A stretch of DNA of 64,000 bases from JAPOXR01 sp965221815 (GTDB lineage: Bacteria > Pseudomonadota > Alphaproteobacteria > Rhodobacterales > Rhodobacteraceae), in assembly GCA_965221815.1 (NCBI GenBank), contig OZ244915.1:3311833-3375832 (forward strand), given 5' to 3'. A program made the position numbers and the translations under genes. This document shows positions 32,066 through 40,576 of the stretch, piece after piece; the first letter of the stretch is position 1; the number at the start of each line of letters is the position of its first letter. The notes beneath the pieces were generated by a model, which made no database searches, was not told the origin of the DNA, and worked only from the letters and a program-made list of their open reading frames with translations.

Positions 32066-32826
32066 AGGCTGCGTTTGATCTCACCGGAAAAACTGCGCTC
32101 GTCACCGGTGCCAAACGTGGGATCGGCCGCGCGATTGCCGAGGGGTTGGCCGCTGCCGGTGCCGACATTGTCGCTGCCAGCGTCAGTTTGGAACAGGACG
32201 GTTCTGCGGTCGGTGCTGTCATTGCAGGTATGGGGCGCAGTTTTGCCGCTTACCAGGCGGACTTTGGTCATCGCGATTCACTCAGGTCCTTGATTGCCGA
32301 TCTTAAGCGGGATGGCATTGCCCCCGATATTCTTGTCAATAATGCGGGCACGATTCGGCGCAAGGAGACCGTCGAACATCCCGATGAATGGTGGGATGAG
32401 GTCATCGCGGTGAATCTCACCGCACAGTTCATTCTCAGCCGTGAGATCGGTCGCACAATGGTGGCGCGTGGGCACGGAAAGATCATCTTCATTGCATCGT
32501 TGCTGACTTTTCAGGGTGGAATTACGGTTCCTGGATACGCGGCATCAAAAGGCGGTGTCGGGCAGTTGACCAAGGCTCTCGCCAATGAATGGGCGGGGAG
32601 TGGAGTCAATGTGAATGCGCTTGCGCCCGGTTATGTGGCCACCGACAATACCCGTGCATTAATTGACGATCCTGTTCGTCAGAAGGCCATTCTCGAGCGT
32701 ATTCCCCAAGGAAGATGGGGAACCCCCGGGGATCTTGCCGGGCCAGCGGTATTTCTCGCCTCATCGGCATCAGACTACGTTAATGGCGAAGTTCTCGTCG
32801 TTGATGGTGGCTGGATGGGGCGGTAG
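32056..32826 (+). CDS. Short-chain dehydrogenase, KduD-like
   Basis: A 256-residue classical SDR. It has the cofactor motif TGAKRGIGRAIAEGLAAAGA, NNAGTIRRKETVEHPDEWWD and IASLLTFQGGITVPGYAASK with the Ser-Tyr-Lys triad intact, then NVNALAPGYVATDNTRAL. The NNAGTIRR and LAPGYxATDNTxAL segments resemble 2-deoxy-D-gluconate 3-dehydrogenase (KduD). A second ATG six bases on is an alternative start. It is translationally coupled to the dehydrogenase gene upstream and likely works on keto-deoxy sugar acids. Confidence 0.9.
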   Translation: MRMKAAFDLTGKTALVTGAKRGIGRAIAEGLAAAGADIVAASVSLEQDGSAVGAVIAGMGRSFAAYQADFGHRDSLRSLIADLKRDGIAPDILVNNAGTIRRKETVEHPDEWWDEVIAVNLTAQFILSREIGRTMVARGHGKIIFIASLLTFQGGITVPGYAASKGGVGQLTKALANEWAGSGVNVNALAPGYVATDNTRALIDDPVRQKAILERIPQGRWGTPGDLAGPAVFLASSASDYVNGEVLVVDGGWMGR

Positions 32827-32948
32827 TGTGAACAGTCTGTGTAGCGTAACCTGCCATTATGGGCATCAACTCAAGCTCGGGCCAGCGGTTGGCTGTTGAC
32901 CAGTCGTCTGCAGTTCGAGCCCAACATCTTTATGGAGGAATCCAAATC

Positions 32949-33965
32949 ATGACAGTGTTCAACAGAGTAACCCTTGCAGTTTCGGCTGCGATGTTAGCGC
33001 TCGGCGCATCAGCCGTTTCAGCGCAGACAAATTTGCGAATCCAGACGCACTTTTCGCAAGAGACTCTCTCGGGTCAGATGGCAGAAAAATATATCAATGA
33101 CATTGCTGCCATGTCGAATGGCGAAATACAGGTTGAGATGTTCTATGCATCGTCGGTGGTCAAATCCGCTGAGACGTTTGATGCAGCGGCGACCGGTATT
33201 CTCGATTGTGACATGACGGGCGGTGCCTACCAGACCGGCAAGAATCCGGCTTTCCAGTTCGCTGGCGACCTGATGGGTGGATATGCCAATCCTTACCAGC
33301 AGATGGCCTGGTTGCTCCATGGTGACGGGCGGGCCGCGCTCAACGAACTGTACAATCAGCATAATATGGAATTTGTCGGCTGGTGGATTCCGGGTCCCGA
33401 GTCACTTTCATCAACCCGTCCGATCCGTAATGTTGAAGATTTCAAGGATTGGAAATTCCGTTCGCCGCCAGGTCTGGCCACCAAGGTCTTTTCAAATCTT
33501 GGTGCCTCGCCAATCGTGATGGATTTCAACGAGATCTTTACGGCACTCGAAACCGGCATCATTGATGGCGCTGATGCGGCGAATTTGACCAACAATATCG
33601 GTTTGGGTCTCTATGATATCGCAAAACATACAAATTTCCCCGGTTTTCATTCGATGCCAGCCGACCATTTGGCCTGCCGCAAGGATGTCTGGGATGCGAT
33701 GCCGGAGCATCACAAGCATATCATGATTGTCGCCATGGATGCGCTGGCGATGCATAATGCCACCATCAACGAGGTCATGAATGCGCGGAATGCCGTGGCA
33801 CTGCGCGAAAAAGGCGTGAATCTCTATGAATGGTCGCCCGAGGAGTTGGCGAAGTTCCGGACTGCGGTGAAAGCCGGCTGGGAAGAGTTTGCGACGACAC
33901 CGGAAGCCAAAGAGCTTCTGCAAAGCCATGTCGACTTCCTGGTTGATATCGGTGCGATGAGATAA
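32949..33965 (+). CDS. dctP: TRAP transporter periplasmic binding protein
   Basis: The start ATG at 32949 has GGAGGAATC upstream and a signal peptide (FNRVTLAVSAAMLALGASAV, cleavage after SAVSAQ). The 338-residue protein shows DctP-family features: VEMFYASSVVKSAETFDAAA, PIRNVEDFKDWKFRSPPG, and AALETGIIDGADAANLTN, where the Arg of KFRSPPG should bind the substrate carboxylate. TRAP proteins of this branch bind sugar acids or other organic acids. A strong hairpin follows the gene, as often seen after binding-protein genes. Confidence 0.94.
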   Translation: MTVFNRVTLAVSAAMLALGASAVSAQTNLRIQTHFSQETLSGQMAEKYINDIAAMSNGEIQVEMFYASSVVKSAETFDAAATGILDCDMTGGAYQTGKNPAFQFAGDLMGGYANPYQQMAWLLHGDGRAALNELYNQHNMEFVGWWIPGPESLSSTRPIRNVEDFKDWKFRSPPGLATKVFSNLGASPIVMDFNEIFTALETGIIDGADAANLTNNIGLGLYDIAKHTNFPGFHSMPADHLACRKDVWDAMPEHHKHIMIVAMDALAMHNATINEVMNARNAVALREKGVNLYEWSPEELAKFRTAVKAGWEEFATTPEAKELLQSHVDFLVDIGAMR

Positions 33966-33985
33966 CGCAACCGCATTCAAAACGT

Positions 33986-34015
33986 GCGGCAGGACCTGGC
34001 CACAGGTCCTGCCGC
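33986..34015 (+). terminator. Strong intercistronic hairpin after dctP
   Basis: GCGGCAGGACCTG-GCCA and its complement form a perfect 13-pair stem with a four-base loop. No T-run follows, so it is more likely an mRNA-stabilising or attenuating structure that keeps binding-protein transcript levels above those of the downstream genes than a full terminator. Confidence 0.7.
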
Positions 34016-34032
34016 AAAGTGACGACAATTCG

Positions 34033-35202
34033 ATGAAAGTCACCCGGGTCACGAGTCATGTACTGGCTTATGACATGGAGGAAACACTCGGTTATTCACA
34101 GCAATATTTTTCCCAGCGAACCGCCCATCTCGTGGAAGTCGAAACCGATGAAGGTCTTCGCGGCTGGGGCGAGTGTTTTGGACCGGGCGAGGTGGCCATT
34201 GCCAACAAGAGCATCATTGACAATGTCATCGCACCATTGGTCCTCGGTGCGGATCCACTCGACCGCGATGTCATTTGGCACCGGGTCTATAATCGATTGC
34301 GAGACCATGGGCAGAAGGGAATGCCGCTGCAGGCCCTGTCCGGAGTTGACATCGCGCTCTGGGACATCGTGGGGAAATCCACACAGCTTCCTCTCCACAA
34401 ACTGGTTGGTGGCAAACACCGGGATACAGTCCCGGTCTACGGTTACGGCATGATGCTCAGGCCTGATGACAGGTTTGAGGAACTCGTGGCACGTTTTCGT
34501 GATGAAGCCCAAACCATTCGGGACGCTGGATTTGTGGCGGTCAAGATGAAGCTTGGCAAGGGGCCAAAAGAAGATGTCCGACTGGCGCAGGCTGTCCGCG
34601 AGGGGCTTGGCCCTGAGGGCGAATTCATGGCGGATGCAAATCATTGCTATACCACCAGCGATGCATTTTATGTCGGCCATGCGCTGGAAGAACTGAACGC
34701 CTACTGGTTTGAAGAACCCGTTGCCCCGGAAAATCTCGATGGCTATCGGGAATTGCGGACAGCACTGCGGATCAACATTGCCGGTGGCGAGGCGGAATTC
34801 AGCCGATGGGGGTGGCACAGTCTGCTGAGGAGCGGTGGACTCGATATTGCGCAACCCGAAGTCTGCGGGCTGGGCGGAATCAGCGAATATCTGCGGGTCC
34901 TGGCGCTCTGCCACGCCTATCACATACCTGTAGTCAACCATGTTTGGGGGTCAGCCATTGCGGTGGCCGTTAATCTCCAGCTGCTGGCGGCAATACCGCC
35001 CATGCCGGGGGGATTGAGTCCCTGGGAGCCGATGCTGGAGCTTGATACGACGGACAACAGGCTGCGCGACGACCTGCTGTTGGAGCCGCTTGATATTCAC
35101 GGACAGGTGAAACGGAACAAGGGTCGGGCCGCCGTGCCGGAGGCACCGGGTCTTGGGGTTGCGCCTGATCCTGATTTTATTGAACATTACCGGCTTGCAT
35201 GA
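34033..35202 (+). CDS. Enolase-superfamily sugar-acid dehydratase (mandelate racemase type) 2
   Basis: A 389-residue mandelate racemase-type protein, distinct from the first. Motifs: catalytic FVAVKMKLGKGP, metal ligands in MADANHCYTT, YWFEEPVAPENLDGYREL and AGGEAEFSRWGW, and the His segment PVVNHVWGSAIAVAVNLQLL. QALSGVDIALWDIVGKSTQL is the usual capping-barrel junction. It is longer by some 15 residues at the C-terminus. Probably an aldonate or uronate dehydratase supplying a 2-keto-3-deoxy acid for the KDG-type kinase. It lies between the TRAP binding protein and membrane genes. Confidence 0.9.
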   Translation: MKVTRVTSHVLAYDMEETLGYSQQYFSQRTAHLVEVETDEGLRGWGECFGPGEVAIANKSIIDNVIAPLVLGADPLDRDVIWHRVYNRLRDHGQKGMPLQALSGVDIALWDIVGKSTQLPLHKLVGGKHRDTVPVYGYGMMLRPDDRFEELVARFRDEAQTIRDAGFVAVKMKLGKGPKEDVRLAQAVREGLGPEGEFMADANHCYTTSDAFYVGHALEELNAYWFEEPVAPENLDGYRELRTALRINIAGGEAEFSRWGWHSLLRSGGLDIAQPEVCGLGGISEYLRVLALCHAYHIPVVNHVWGSAIAVAVNLQLLAAIPPMPGGLSPWEPMLELDTTDNRLRDDLLLEPLDIHGQVKRNKGRAAVPEAPGLGVAPDPDFIEHYRLA

Positions 35203-35215
35203 GGGAGGACATGTC

Positions 35216-36064
35216 GTGAAAGACCAGACGGGAGGCCTGATTGAATGGGTCATTCCTTTCGGCTTTGTTCTCTGTGCGAGTTGGGTCATCTGGCATTTGC
35301 CAGCATTCATACTGACCCTCGCACCACATGAAAATCCATCAAACCTGGCGCAGGTCACAGCCCTCCAAAAATCGATGGATGTGACTCCAAATCTACCGGG
35401 CCTGTTTGGCGGTGTTGCCGATATCGTGGACTGGGCGGCAATTGTCTGCATTCCGGTCTTGCTGGTTTTCGGTGTCACTGGTGTCCGGGTGGCGTCGATG
35501 GAGTTTCAGCATTGGAAAAAGATTGACCGTTTCGCCCTTTTTATCGGGCGGACCACGATGATGCTGATCATCTCCATGACATTTGTCATGCTGTATGAAG
35601 TGTTTCTTCGCTACGCGCTGGAAGCTCCCACTCTGTGGGCCAACGAGTTGACATTGTGGATTGGGGGCTTTGTCTTTCTCTGTTCAGGATTTTACGCCAT
35701 GCAACAGCGTAGCCATATTCGCATTTTCCTTCTTTATGATGCGATGCCACGGTCGGTGCAACGTGCCTTCGATATCATTTGGACAGGCATTTTCGTGCTG
35801 TTCGCTTTCTTTCTCGTTTACGGCAGTTACAAACAGGTTTTCATCGTCAAATTCTATCGTTGGGAATTGTTTGGAACGGCATTCGATCCGCCGATTCCGG
35901 CAACAATCCAGCCAGCGGTTCTGATCATTATCGTGCTGGTGGCAATTCAAGCTGTGTTGAATGTCATTTCCGACTGGAATCTTGAGTCGGAAAAACATTC
36001 AGCGCTGGATGATATCGATCAGGAAGACATCGAATCAATGAGAAGCTCAGTGGGAGATAACTGA
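35216..36064 (+). CDS. dctQ: TRAP transporter small membrane subunit
   Basis: GTG at 35216 is chosen because GGGAGG stands eight bases upstream; an ATG at 35211 is out of frame. The 282-residue protein is long for DctQ (usually 160-220). It has two extra N-terminal transmembrane helices (IEWVIPFGFVLCASWVIWHL and VDWAAIVCIPVLLVFGVTGV) before the classical four-helix DctQ part (MMLIISMTFVMLYEVFLRYA; LWANELTLWIGGFVFLCSGF; the R-SHIRIFLLYD loop). Its stop overlaps the start of dctM. Confidence 0.9.
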   Translation: MKDQTGGLIEWVIPFGFVLCASWVIWHLPAFILTLAPHENPSNLAQVTALQKSMDVTPNLPGLFGGVADIVDWAAIVCIPVLLVFGVTGVRVASMEFQHWKKIDRFALFIGRTTMMLIISMTFVMLYEVFLRYALEAPTLWANELTLWIGGFVFLCSGFYAMQQRSHIRIFLLYDAMPRSVQRAFDIIWTGIFVLFAFFLVYGSYKQVFIVKFYRWELFGTAFDPPIPATIQPAVLIIIVLVAIQAVLNVISDWNLESEKHSALDDIDQEDIESMRSSVGDN

Positions 36065-37689
36065 TGGATATTGGCACGATTTCCATTGTGCTCGTCCTCG
36101 GCCTGATCGTCCTGCTCGCGATCGGCATGCCGCTCGGATTGGCTTCGGCTTGTCTTGCGGCCCTGGTGCTGGTCATGAAGTTCGAGCCGACATTGCTGAC
36201 CAACCCGCTGAGTTTTGGCGAAGGTTTACTGACCAAGACTCCGGGTACCGGACCCCTCTATATCCTGACTCAGAAGGTCTTCGATCTGATGACAGAATAT
36301 GTCTTGCTGTCGGTGCCGCTTTTTATCTTTATGGCGGCATTGCTCGAGCGGTCCGGGATTGCCAAGTCAATGTATGACTCGCTCGATTACTGGCTTTCGC
36401 AAGTGCGCGGCGGCATCGCGGTTGTGACATCATTGATGGCGGTCATTATGGCAGCCATGTCAGGGATCATTGGCGGTGAAGTCGTTCTGCTGGGCCTCAT
36501 TGCTCTGCCGCAAATGTTGCGGCTTGGCTACAACCAGAATCTGGCCATCGGGACGATCTGCGCAAGCGGCAGTCTGGGGACGATGATTCCGCCTTCGATC
36601 GTGTTGATCATTTATGGTTTGATTACCGAGACGTCGATCAAGGCCTTGTTTACCGGAGCTTTCGTTCCTGGCTTTATGCTGGCAAGCTTCATTATCATCT
36701 ATATTCTGGTTCGGGTGAATTTGAACCCGTCGCTGGCACCGTTGCCGGAGCCGCGTGATGACGATGTTACGGGGCGTGAGAAACTGGCCATGTTTGCCGC
36801 ATTCCTGTCGATCCTGCTGGCCGGATTCTCAACACTTTTGTTTTTGCGGGCCGTTTTCTTCACCGTCACCGGACAGAATGTTCTGGATGTGGGGGAAGAT
36901 CCGATTTTTTGGGGAATGCCCTATCATATTCCCTATACCGCTACTGCCGCCGTCATTGGATTTGTCCTGGGGCGTTTCGTATTTGGACGTGAGCGAAGTG
37001 CCAGGGCCTGGGAACATGGAAAAGGTCTGGTGCCACCTTTCACCGTCATCGGGGTGGTACTTGGCTCGATCTATGGTGGGGTGACGGGAATTACCGAGGC
37101 AGCGGGAATGGGCGCACTTGCTGTCTTCATCATCGCGGTTTTTCGCGGTGAAGCTTCGGTGGGGCTGGTCTGGGACAGTTTGATGCGCACCCTGCGTTCA
37201 ACCGGGACGATCATTTGGGTCACCATCGGGGCGGCGGCGCTAGCCGGTGCCTATACCCTGGCAGGCGGGCCCAACTATATCGCCAATCTGATCGTCGGAA
37301 GCGAGTTGCCGACGATGCTGGTTCTGCTCACCATGATGTTTATCCTTTTGTTCATGGGAGCATTCATGGATTGGGTCGGTATCGTGTTGCTGATTATCCC
37401 GGTTTTCCTGCCAATTGTCAGAAAATTGCCAATTGAAGAGATTGGTTTTATCGGCCAGTTGGATCCGGCACATGTCTCGATCTGGTTCGGGGTTCTGTTC
37501 TGTATGAATATGCAGGTGAGCTTCTTGTCGCCGCCTTTTGGTCCAGCCGCCTTTTATTTGAAGTCAGTTGCACCGCCGCATATCTCGCTGACCGATATCT
37601 TTCGGGGCTTTTTGCCGTTCATTTGTGTTCAGCTCCTGGCCTTGACCGTGTTGCTCATCTGGCCGAATATCGTGACGTTGCTGTTATAG
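36064..37689 (+). CDS. dctM: TRAP transporter large membrane subunit
   Basis: A 541-residue multi-span protein, longer than the typical 430. Family blocks are clear: GLASACLAALVLVMKFEPT, VLLSVPLFIFMAALLERSGI, GGIAVVTSLMAVIMAAMSGI, SGSLGTMIPPSIVLIIYGLI, and the ending NMQVSFLSPPFGPAAFYLK. A central insertion with charged residues (LPEPRDDDVTGREKLAMFAA; FGRERSARAWEHGKGL) separates the halves. It forms the sodium-coupled channel with DctQ and receives substrate from DctP. Confidence 0.95.
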   Translation: MDIGTISIVLVLGLIVLLAIGMPLGLASACLAALVLVMKFEPTLLTNPLSFGEGLLTKTPGTGPLYILTQKVFDLMTEYVLLSVPLFIFMAALLERSGIAKSMYDSLDYWLSQVRGGIAVVTSLMAVIMAAMSGIIGGEVVLLGLIALPQMLRLGYNQNLAIGTICASGSLGTMIPPSIVLIIYGLITETSIKALFTGAFVPGFMLASFIIIYILVRVNLNPSLAPLPEPRDDDVTGREKLAMFAAFLSILLAGFSTLLFLRAVFFTVTGQNVLDVGEDPIFWGMPYHIPYTATAAVIGFVLGRFVFGRERSARAWEHGKGLVPPFTVIGVVLGSIYGGVTGITEAAGMGALAVFIIAVFRGEASVGLVWDSLMRTLRSTGTIIWVTIGAAALAGAYTLAGGPNYIANLIVGSELPTMLVLLTMMFILLFMGAFMDWVGIVLLIIPVFLPIVRKLPIEEIGFIGQLDPAHVSIWFGVLFCMNMQVSFLSPPFGPAAFYLKSVAPPHISLTDIFRGFLPFICVQLLALTVLLIWPNIVTLLL

Positions 37690-37703
37690 AGCAGGAGGAT
37701 TCA

Positions 37704-38648
37704 ATGCGTTCACAGCGACATGTCGAGACATTCCAGCGACAGGGGTATCTCGTCGTCGAGAATCTGGTGAGTGATCAGCGTCTTGCCGATGTTCGACATG
37801 AATATGCCGCGCTTATGGACCGTTTGTTTGCTGAGTGGCAGGCGGATGGTCTGGTGGATTCAACCCGTCAACCAGAGGATTTCTGGGGCAAGCTTGACAT
37901 GGCCTTTCGTGGCGGATTCGACTGGTATCAGCCATTCGATATCAGTTTGCCGGGAAGCGGGATTACCGAAGAGACGCCCTTTCACTTTGGACCCGCCATC
38001 TTCGATCTGGTGACGGACAGCGCCATCCTTGATCTCGTGGAGACGCTGATCGGCCCTGAAATCACCTCCAACCCGATCCAGCATGTGCGTATCAAACCTC
38101 CGGAACGTGCGGTCGATAGCAAGGAGATTCGCGCACATGTGATTTCAACGGATTGGCATCAGGACCAGGGTGTCACACTGCCCGAGGCGGATCGTACAGA
38201 ATTTGTCACCGTGTGGCTGGCAATCACCGATGCGACGGTCAGGAATGGCTGTCTCAAGGTGGCAAAGAGGCGTCATCATGAGATGCTGCCGCATTGTCCC
38301 CGGACACAAACCGGGCTTGCGGATCCATTTGTTCCACAGGAGTCTGTCCCGGTACCGGTCAGGGCCGGCGGTGCGGTTATCCTTCATCCGATGACACCGC
38401 ATGCTTCGCTGGCCAACGAATCCGATGACTATCGCTGGTCGTTTGACTTGCGCTATAATGTGACCGGGCAACCTACGGGGCGCAGCCATTTTCCTGAATT
38501 TGTGGCGCGTTCACGCCGCCATCCGGAACACGAGTTGAAGGACTGGCGGGTCTGGAGAGACATGTGGAAGGCCACGCGCAGCCACTTGGCGAAAAGACCG
38601 CATATTGAGCAGCATCGATGGGATTCATCGAACCCCCATTGTGCCTGA
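37704..38648 (+). CDS. Phytanoyl-CoA dioxygenase (PhyH) family protein 1
   Basis: ATG at 37704 follows an AGGAGG site. The 314-residue Fe(II)/2-oxoglutarate oxygenase has the iron ligands in STDWHQDQGV and the distal His in HPMTPHASLANESDD, with a 2-oxoglutarate-binding Arg in YRWSFDLRY. Bacterial PhyH proteins hydroxylate varied small molecules. As the last gene of the TRAP operon it may activate or modify the transported acid, but this is inference. A second PhyH protein is encoded at 41974. Confidence 0.88.
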   Translation: MRSQRHVETFQRQGYLVVENLVSDQRLADVRHEYAALMDRLFAEWQADGLVDSTRQPEDFWGKLDMAFRGGFDWYQPFDISLPGSGITEETPFHFGPAIFDLVTDSAILDLVETLIGPEITSNPIQHVRIKPPERAVDSKEIRAHVISTDWHQDQGVTLPEADRTEFVTVWLAITDATVRNGCLKVAKRRHHEMLPHCPRTQTGLADPFVPQESVPVPVRAGGAVILHPMTPHASLANESDDYRWSFDLRYNVTGQPTGRSHFPEFVARSRRHPEHELKDWRVWRDMWKATRSHLAKRPHIEQHRWDSSNPHCA

Positions 38649-38866
38649 GAAACCCAAGTGGGCCAGACTCGAAACGGGGTGAATTGGGTTCATCCAGCTC
38701 ATCTTGTGTTTGGAAAACGTCCCCAGGGCGGGGTGTACGATGACTTTTGACATTTCGGGTCTTGTGTCAAGAGTGCAATCTCCCCTTCAGGAACCGTGCC
38801 GGCGGGGCCACACCGGACCTGCGCACGTCCATCTGACCACACGATCAGATGCCTAAACCAGACCCC

Positions 38867-38893
38867 ACTGAAGTGATTTGTGACAAATGACAG
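38867..38893 (+). repeat. Copy of the ACTGAAGTGATTTGTGACAA repeat
   Basis: Matches the copies at 5777 and 40265 over 27 bases. On the minus strand it interrupts an XRE-type helix-turn-helix reading frame. Confidence 0.6.
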
Positions 38894-38985
38894 TAGGGTC
38901 CCCAGACGTTCGGCCACCTCAGTTTGTGACAGACCGCCCGCCGCGCGGGCTTCCAGGGCTCAGAATCTGACCTGTGTTTGATCGG
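38880..38985 (-). pseudogene. Remnant of an XRE-type helix-turn-helix regulator
   Basis: A minus-strand frame reads LEARAAGGLSQTEVAERLG, the first helices of an XRE/Cro DNA-binding domain, and then runs into the 27-bp repeat where the recognition helix should end. A stop codon lies immediately upstream. No intact gene remains. Confidence 0.4.
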
Positions 38986-39296
38986 GGACAGTGGTGTTTT
39001 TTGGGGGTCCGGGTGGAAACTGTGGGGTTGGTGGGGGTTGGACCATTTGTCTTTGTCAATGGCCTCAGGGTCCGGCACCTTCGCCAGAAGGGACGGGCGG
39101 TCCCCTGACGTTGGACCCGCCATCGCTCCGGATCATGGTTCGGGGGCGGACGGGACCGCCAGGATCCGGCGCCCCCTACACCCGCGTTGTGTGTCCGGCC
39201 CCGCCCGCTGTGACAACAGGCAGGGCGGCGGGCTCAGCCGGGGATTTTCATCCTGATTGACGCGCCACAGGCGGCCCGGGTGTGGGGTGCGTCGGG

Positions 39297-40061
39297 TTAA
39301 CGGCCCGGCCTTCGATAGGGCGAGTCTGAACAATAATTTGTGGAATCGGTGCGCCACGTCAATGCGGTCGTGGCGTAGGATTCACTTTCGCCATCGGCGA
39401 TACCGGCGGCCACGACCCGACTCTGATTGGCACAGACGCAGGTATCGTTGAGGTTGCCGCCCCGCACTTTGTAGAGGAGACCGCCCATACGTGTGATGTG
39501 CGCCATATTGGCGCACTGCTCTTCGCTATCATCTTCAACAGTGAGCAGAACCGACCGCATGTCTGGATTGATCGTGTAGCCATTGCCGGGCATCAGCACG
39601 ACCTCAATGACGCTGTCGTCGGTGATGAGGCGGTCGTCCGGGAAGCAGGGGCTTCCCGCGCCGCCGCTGAACTGGCTCAGTCGGAACCAGTTCGTTGAAT
39701 TGCCTGTATAGGTCGCGGCACCCCTGCTGCGAAAGACCACCGGGCCTTCATTGGTGGGACTGATATAGACCGGCACGTTGACATCAAACAGCCTGTTGTG
39801 GCCGGAGACGAGGAAGGCCATGGTATTGACCGTCACGCCCTGGGCGCCGCGGCTGGCCCGCATCTCGACCGGCAGCCCCCCTCTGCTGGTGCTGTTGCAG
39901 GGCTGAACGATGGTTTCGGCAAAAGCTATATCTTCCGTGATGCCGTCCGAATGCCGTATGCTGATTTCCGGCAGGACCTGCGCCATGGCCGGCCCGCTCA
40001 TCCCCGCGATCCCCAGTGCCACCAGCCCCGCCGCTCTTGTCCTCATCATCCATCGTGGCAT
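39297..40061 (-). CDS. Secreted protein of unknown function with a homopolymer promoter
   Basis: A 254-residue protein with a signal peptide (RAAGLVALGIAGMSGPAMA, cleavage before QVLPE). The mature part is rich in Asn, Thr, Gly and beta-type alternation (VTVNTMAFLVSGHNRLFDVN, VPVYISPTNEGPVVFRSRGA) and has eight cysteines, six of them in the C-terminal half (for example NDTCVCANQ and NYCSDSPY). No enzyme motif is seen. AGGAGAT lies at a good distance from the ATG. A 14-base G tract and a perfect TTGACA hexamer stand 39-66 bases upstream. Exported and possibly phase-variable; function unknown. Confidence 0.72.
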   Translation of the reverse strand: MPRWMMRTRAAGLVALGIAGMSGPAMAQVLPEISIRHSDGITEDIAFAETIVQPCNSTSRGGLPVEMRASRGAQGVTVNTMAFLVSGHNRLFDVNVPVYISPTNEGPVVFRSRGAATYTGNSTNWFRLSQFSGGAGSPCFPDDRLITDDSVIEVVLMPGNGYTINPDMRSVLLTVEDDSEEQCANMAHITRMGGLLYKVRGGNLNDTCVCANQSRVVAAGIADGESESYATTALTWRTDSTNYCSDSPYRRPGR

Positions 40062-40099
40062 GTTTCATCTCCTATCAGTTGCAACAGGATTGTCGGATA

Positions 40100-40127
40100 C
40101 CCCCCCCCCCCCCTCAGGTTTTGTCAA
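40100..40127 (-). promoter_or_regulatory. Promoter with a 14-base homopolymer spacer
   Basis: On the sense strand TTGACA (complement of 40122-40127), AAACCTGA and 14 G residues (40100-40113) are followed by TATCCG. The distance from TTGACA to TATCCG is 22 bases; shortening the tract by four or five bases would give the standard 17-18. This is the layout of phase-variable promoters in which spacer length sets expression. Confidence 0.55.
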
Positions 40128-40264
40128 GGGCCAGGTGTGTGGGGTGGTGGCGGGATCCAGGATGCGGAGACGTGTCCCTGCGGGCCCCGACTCGATTGCG
40201 CCGAGCGGCACGAGCAGGGCGTCGGGTGTCTGGTCCACGATGATGGTGTCGTTTGTCACAATTT

Positions 40265-40291
40265 ACTGAAGTGATTTGTGACAAATGACAG
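40265..40291 (+). repeat. Copy of the ACTGAAGTGATTTGTGACAA repeat
   Basis: Same 27-bp sequence as at 5777 and 38867. TTTGTCACAA at 40253-40262 and TTTGTGACAAA within the repeat form an inverted pair. The region 40128-40576 otherwise has no supported gene. Confidence 0.6.
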
Positions 40292-40576
40292 CGGAACCAG
40301 CGTGCATAGCGGGTATTCAAAAATGCGCATCCCGTTGATGGTTCCAGAGGCAGCAACGTTCCTTATCGTCTTGGCAGGTGTGACACGTGAATCTCTGTTA
40401 TGGTCACATTTGTCGGCGCCATATCCTGGATCATGAGGGCGGGTTTGATCTTCATCATATTGATCGCTGTGGCGGGTAGACAATACGTCATTAAGCAGGC
40501 TCGACCAGTTAAGTATGAAGAAACCATATGCGCAAATGGGGGCGAACAGTTGATGACAGGCGTTTTCGTTTCGCTT

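Larger units (their letters stand above)
38649..39296. other. Intergenic region with IS debris
   Basis: Apart from the XRE remnant and one repeat copy, no gene is supported. The part 38980-39290 is very GC-rich with G-runs on the plus strand; its open frames on both strands look like composition artefacts. Confidence 0.4.
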
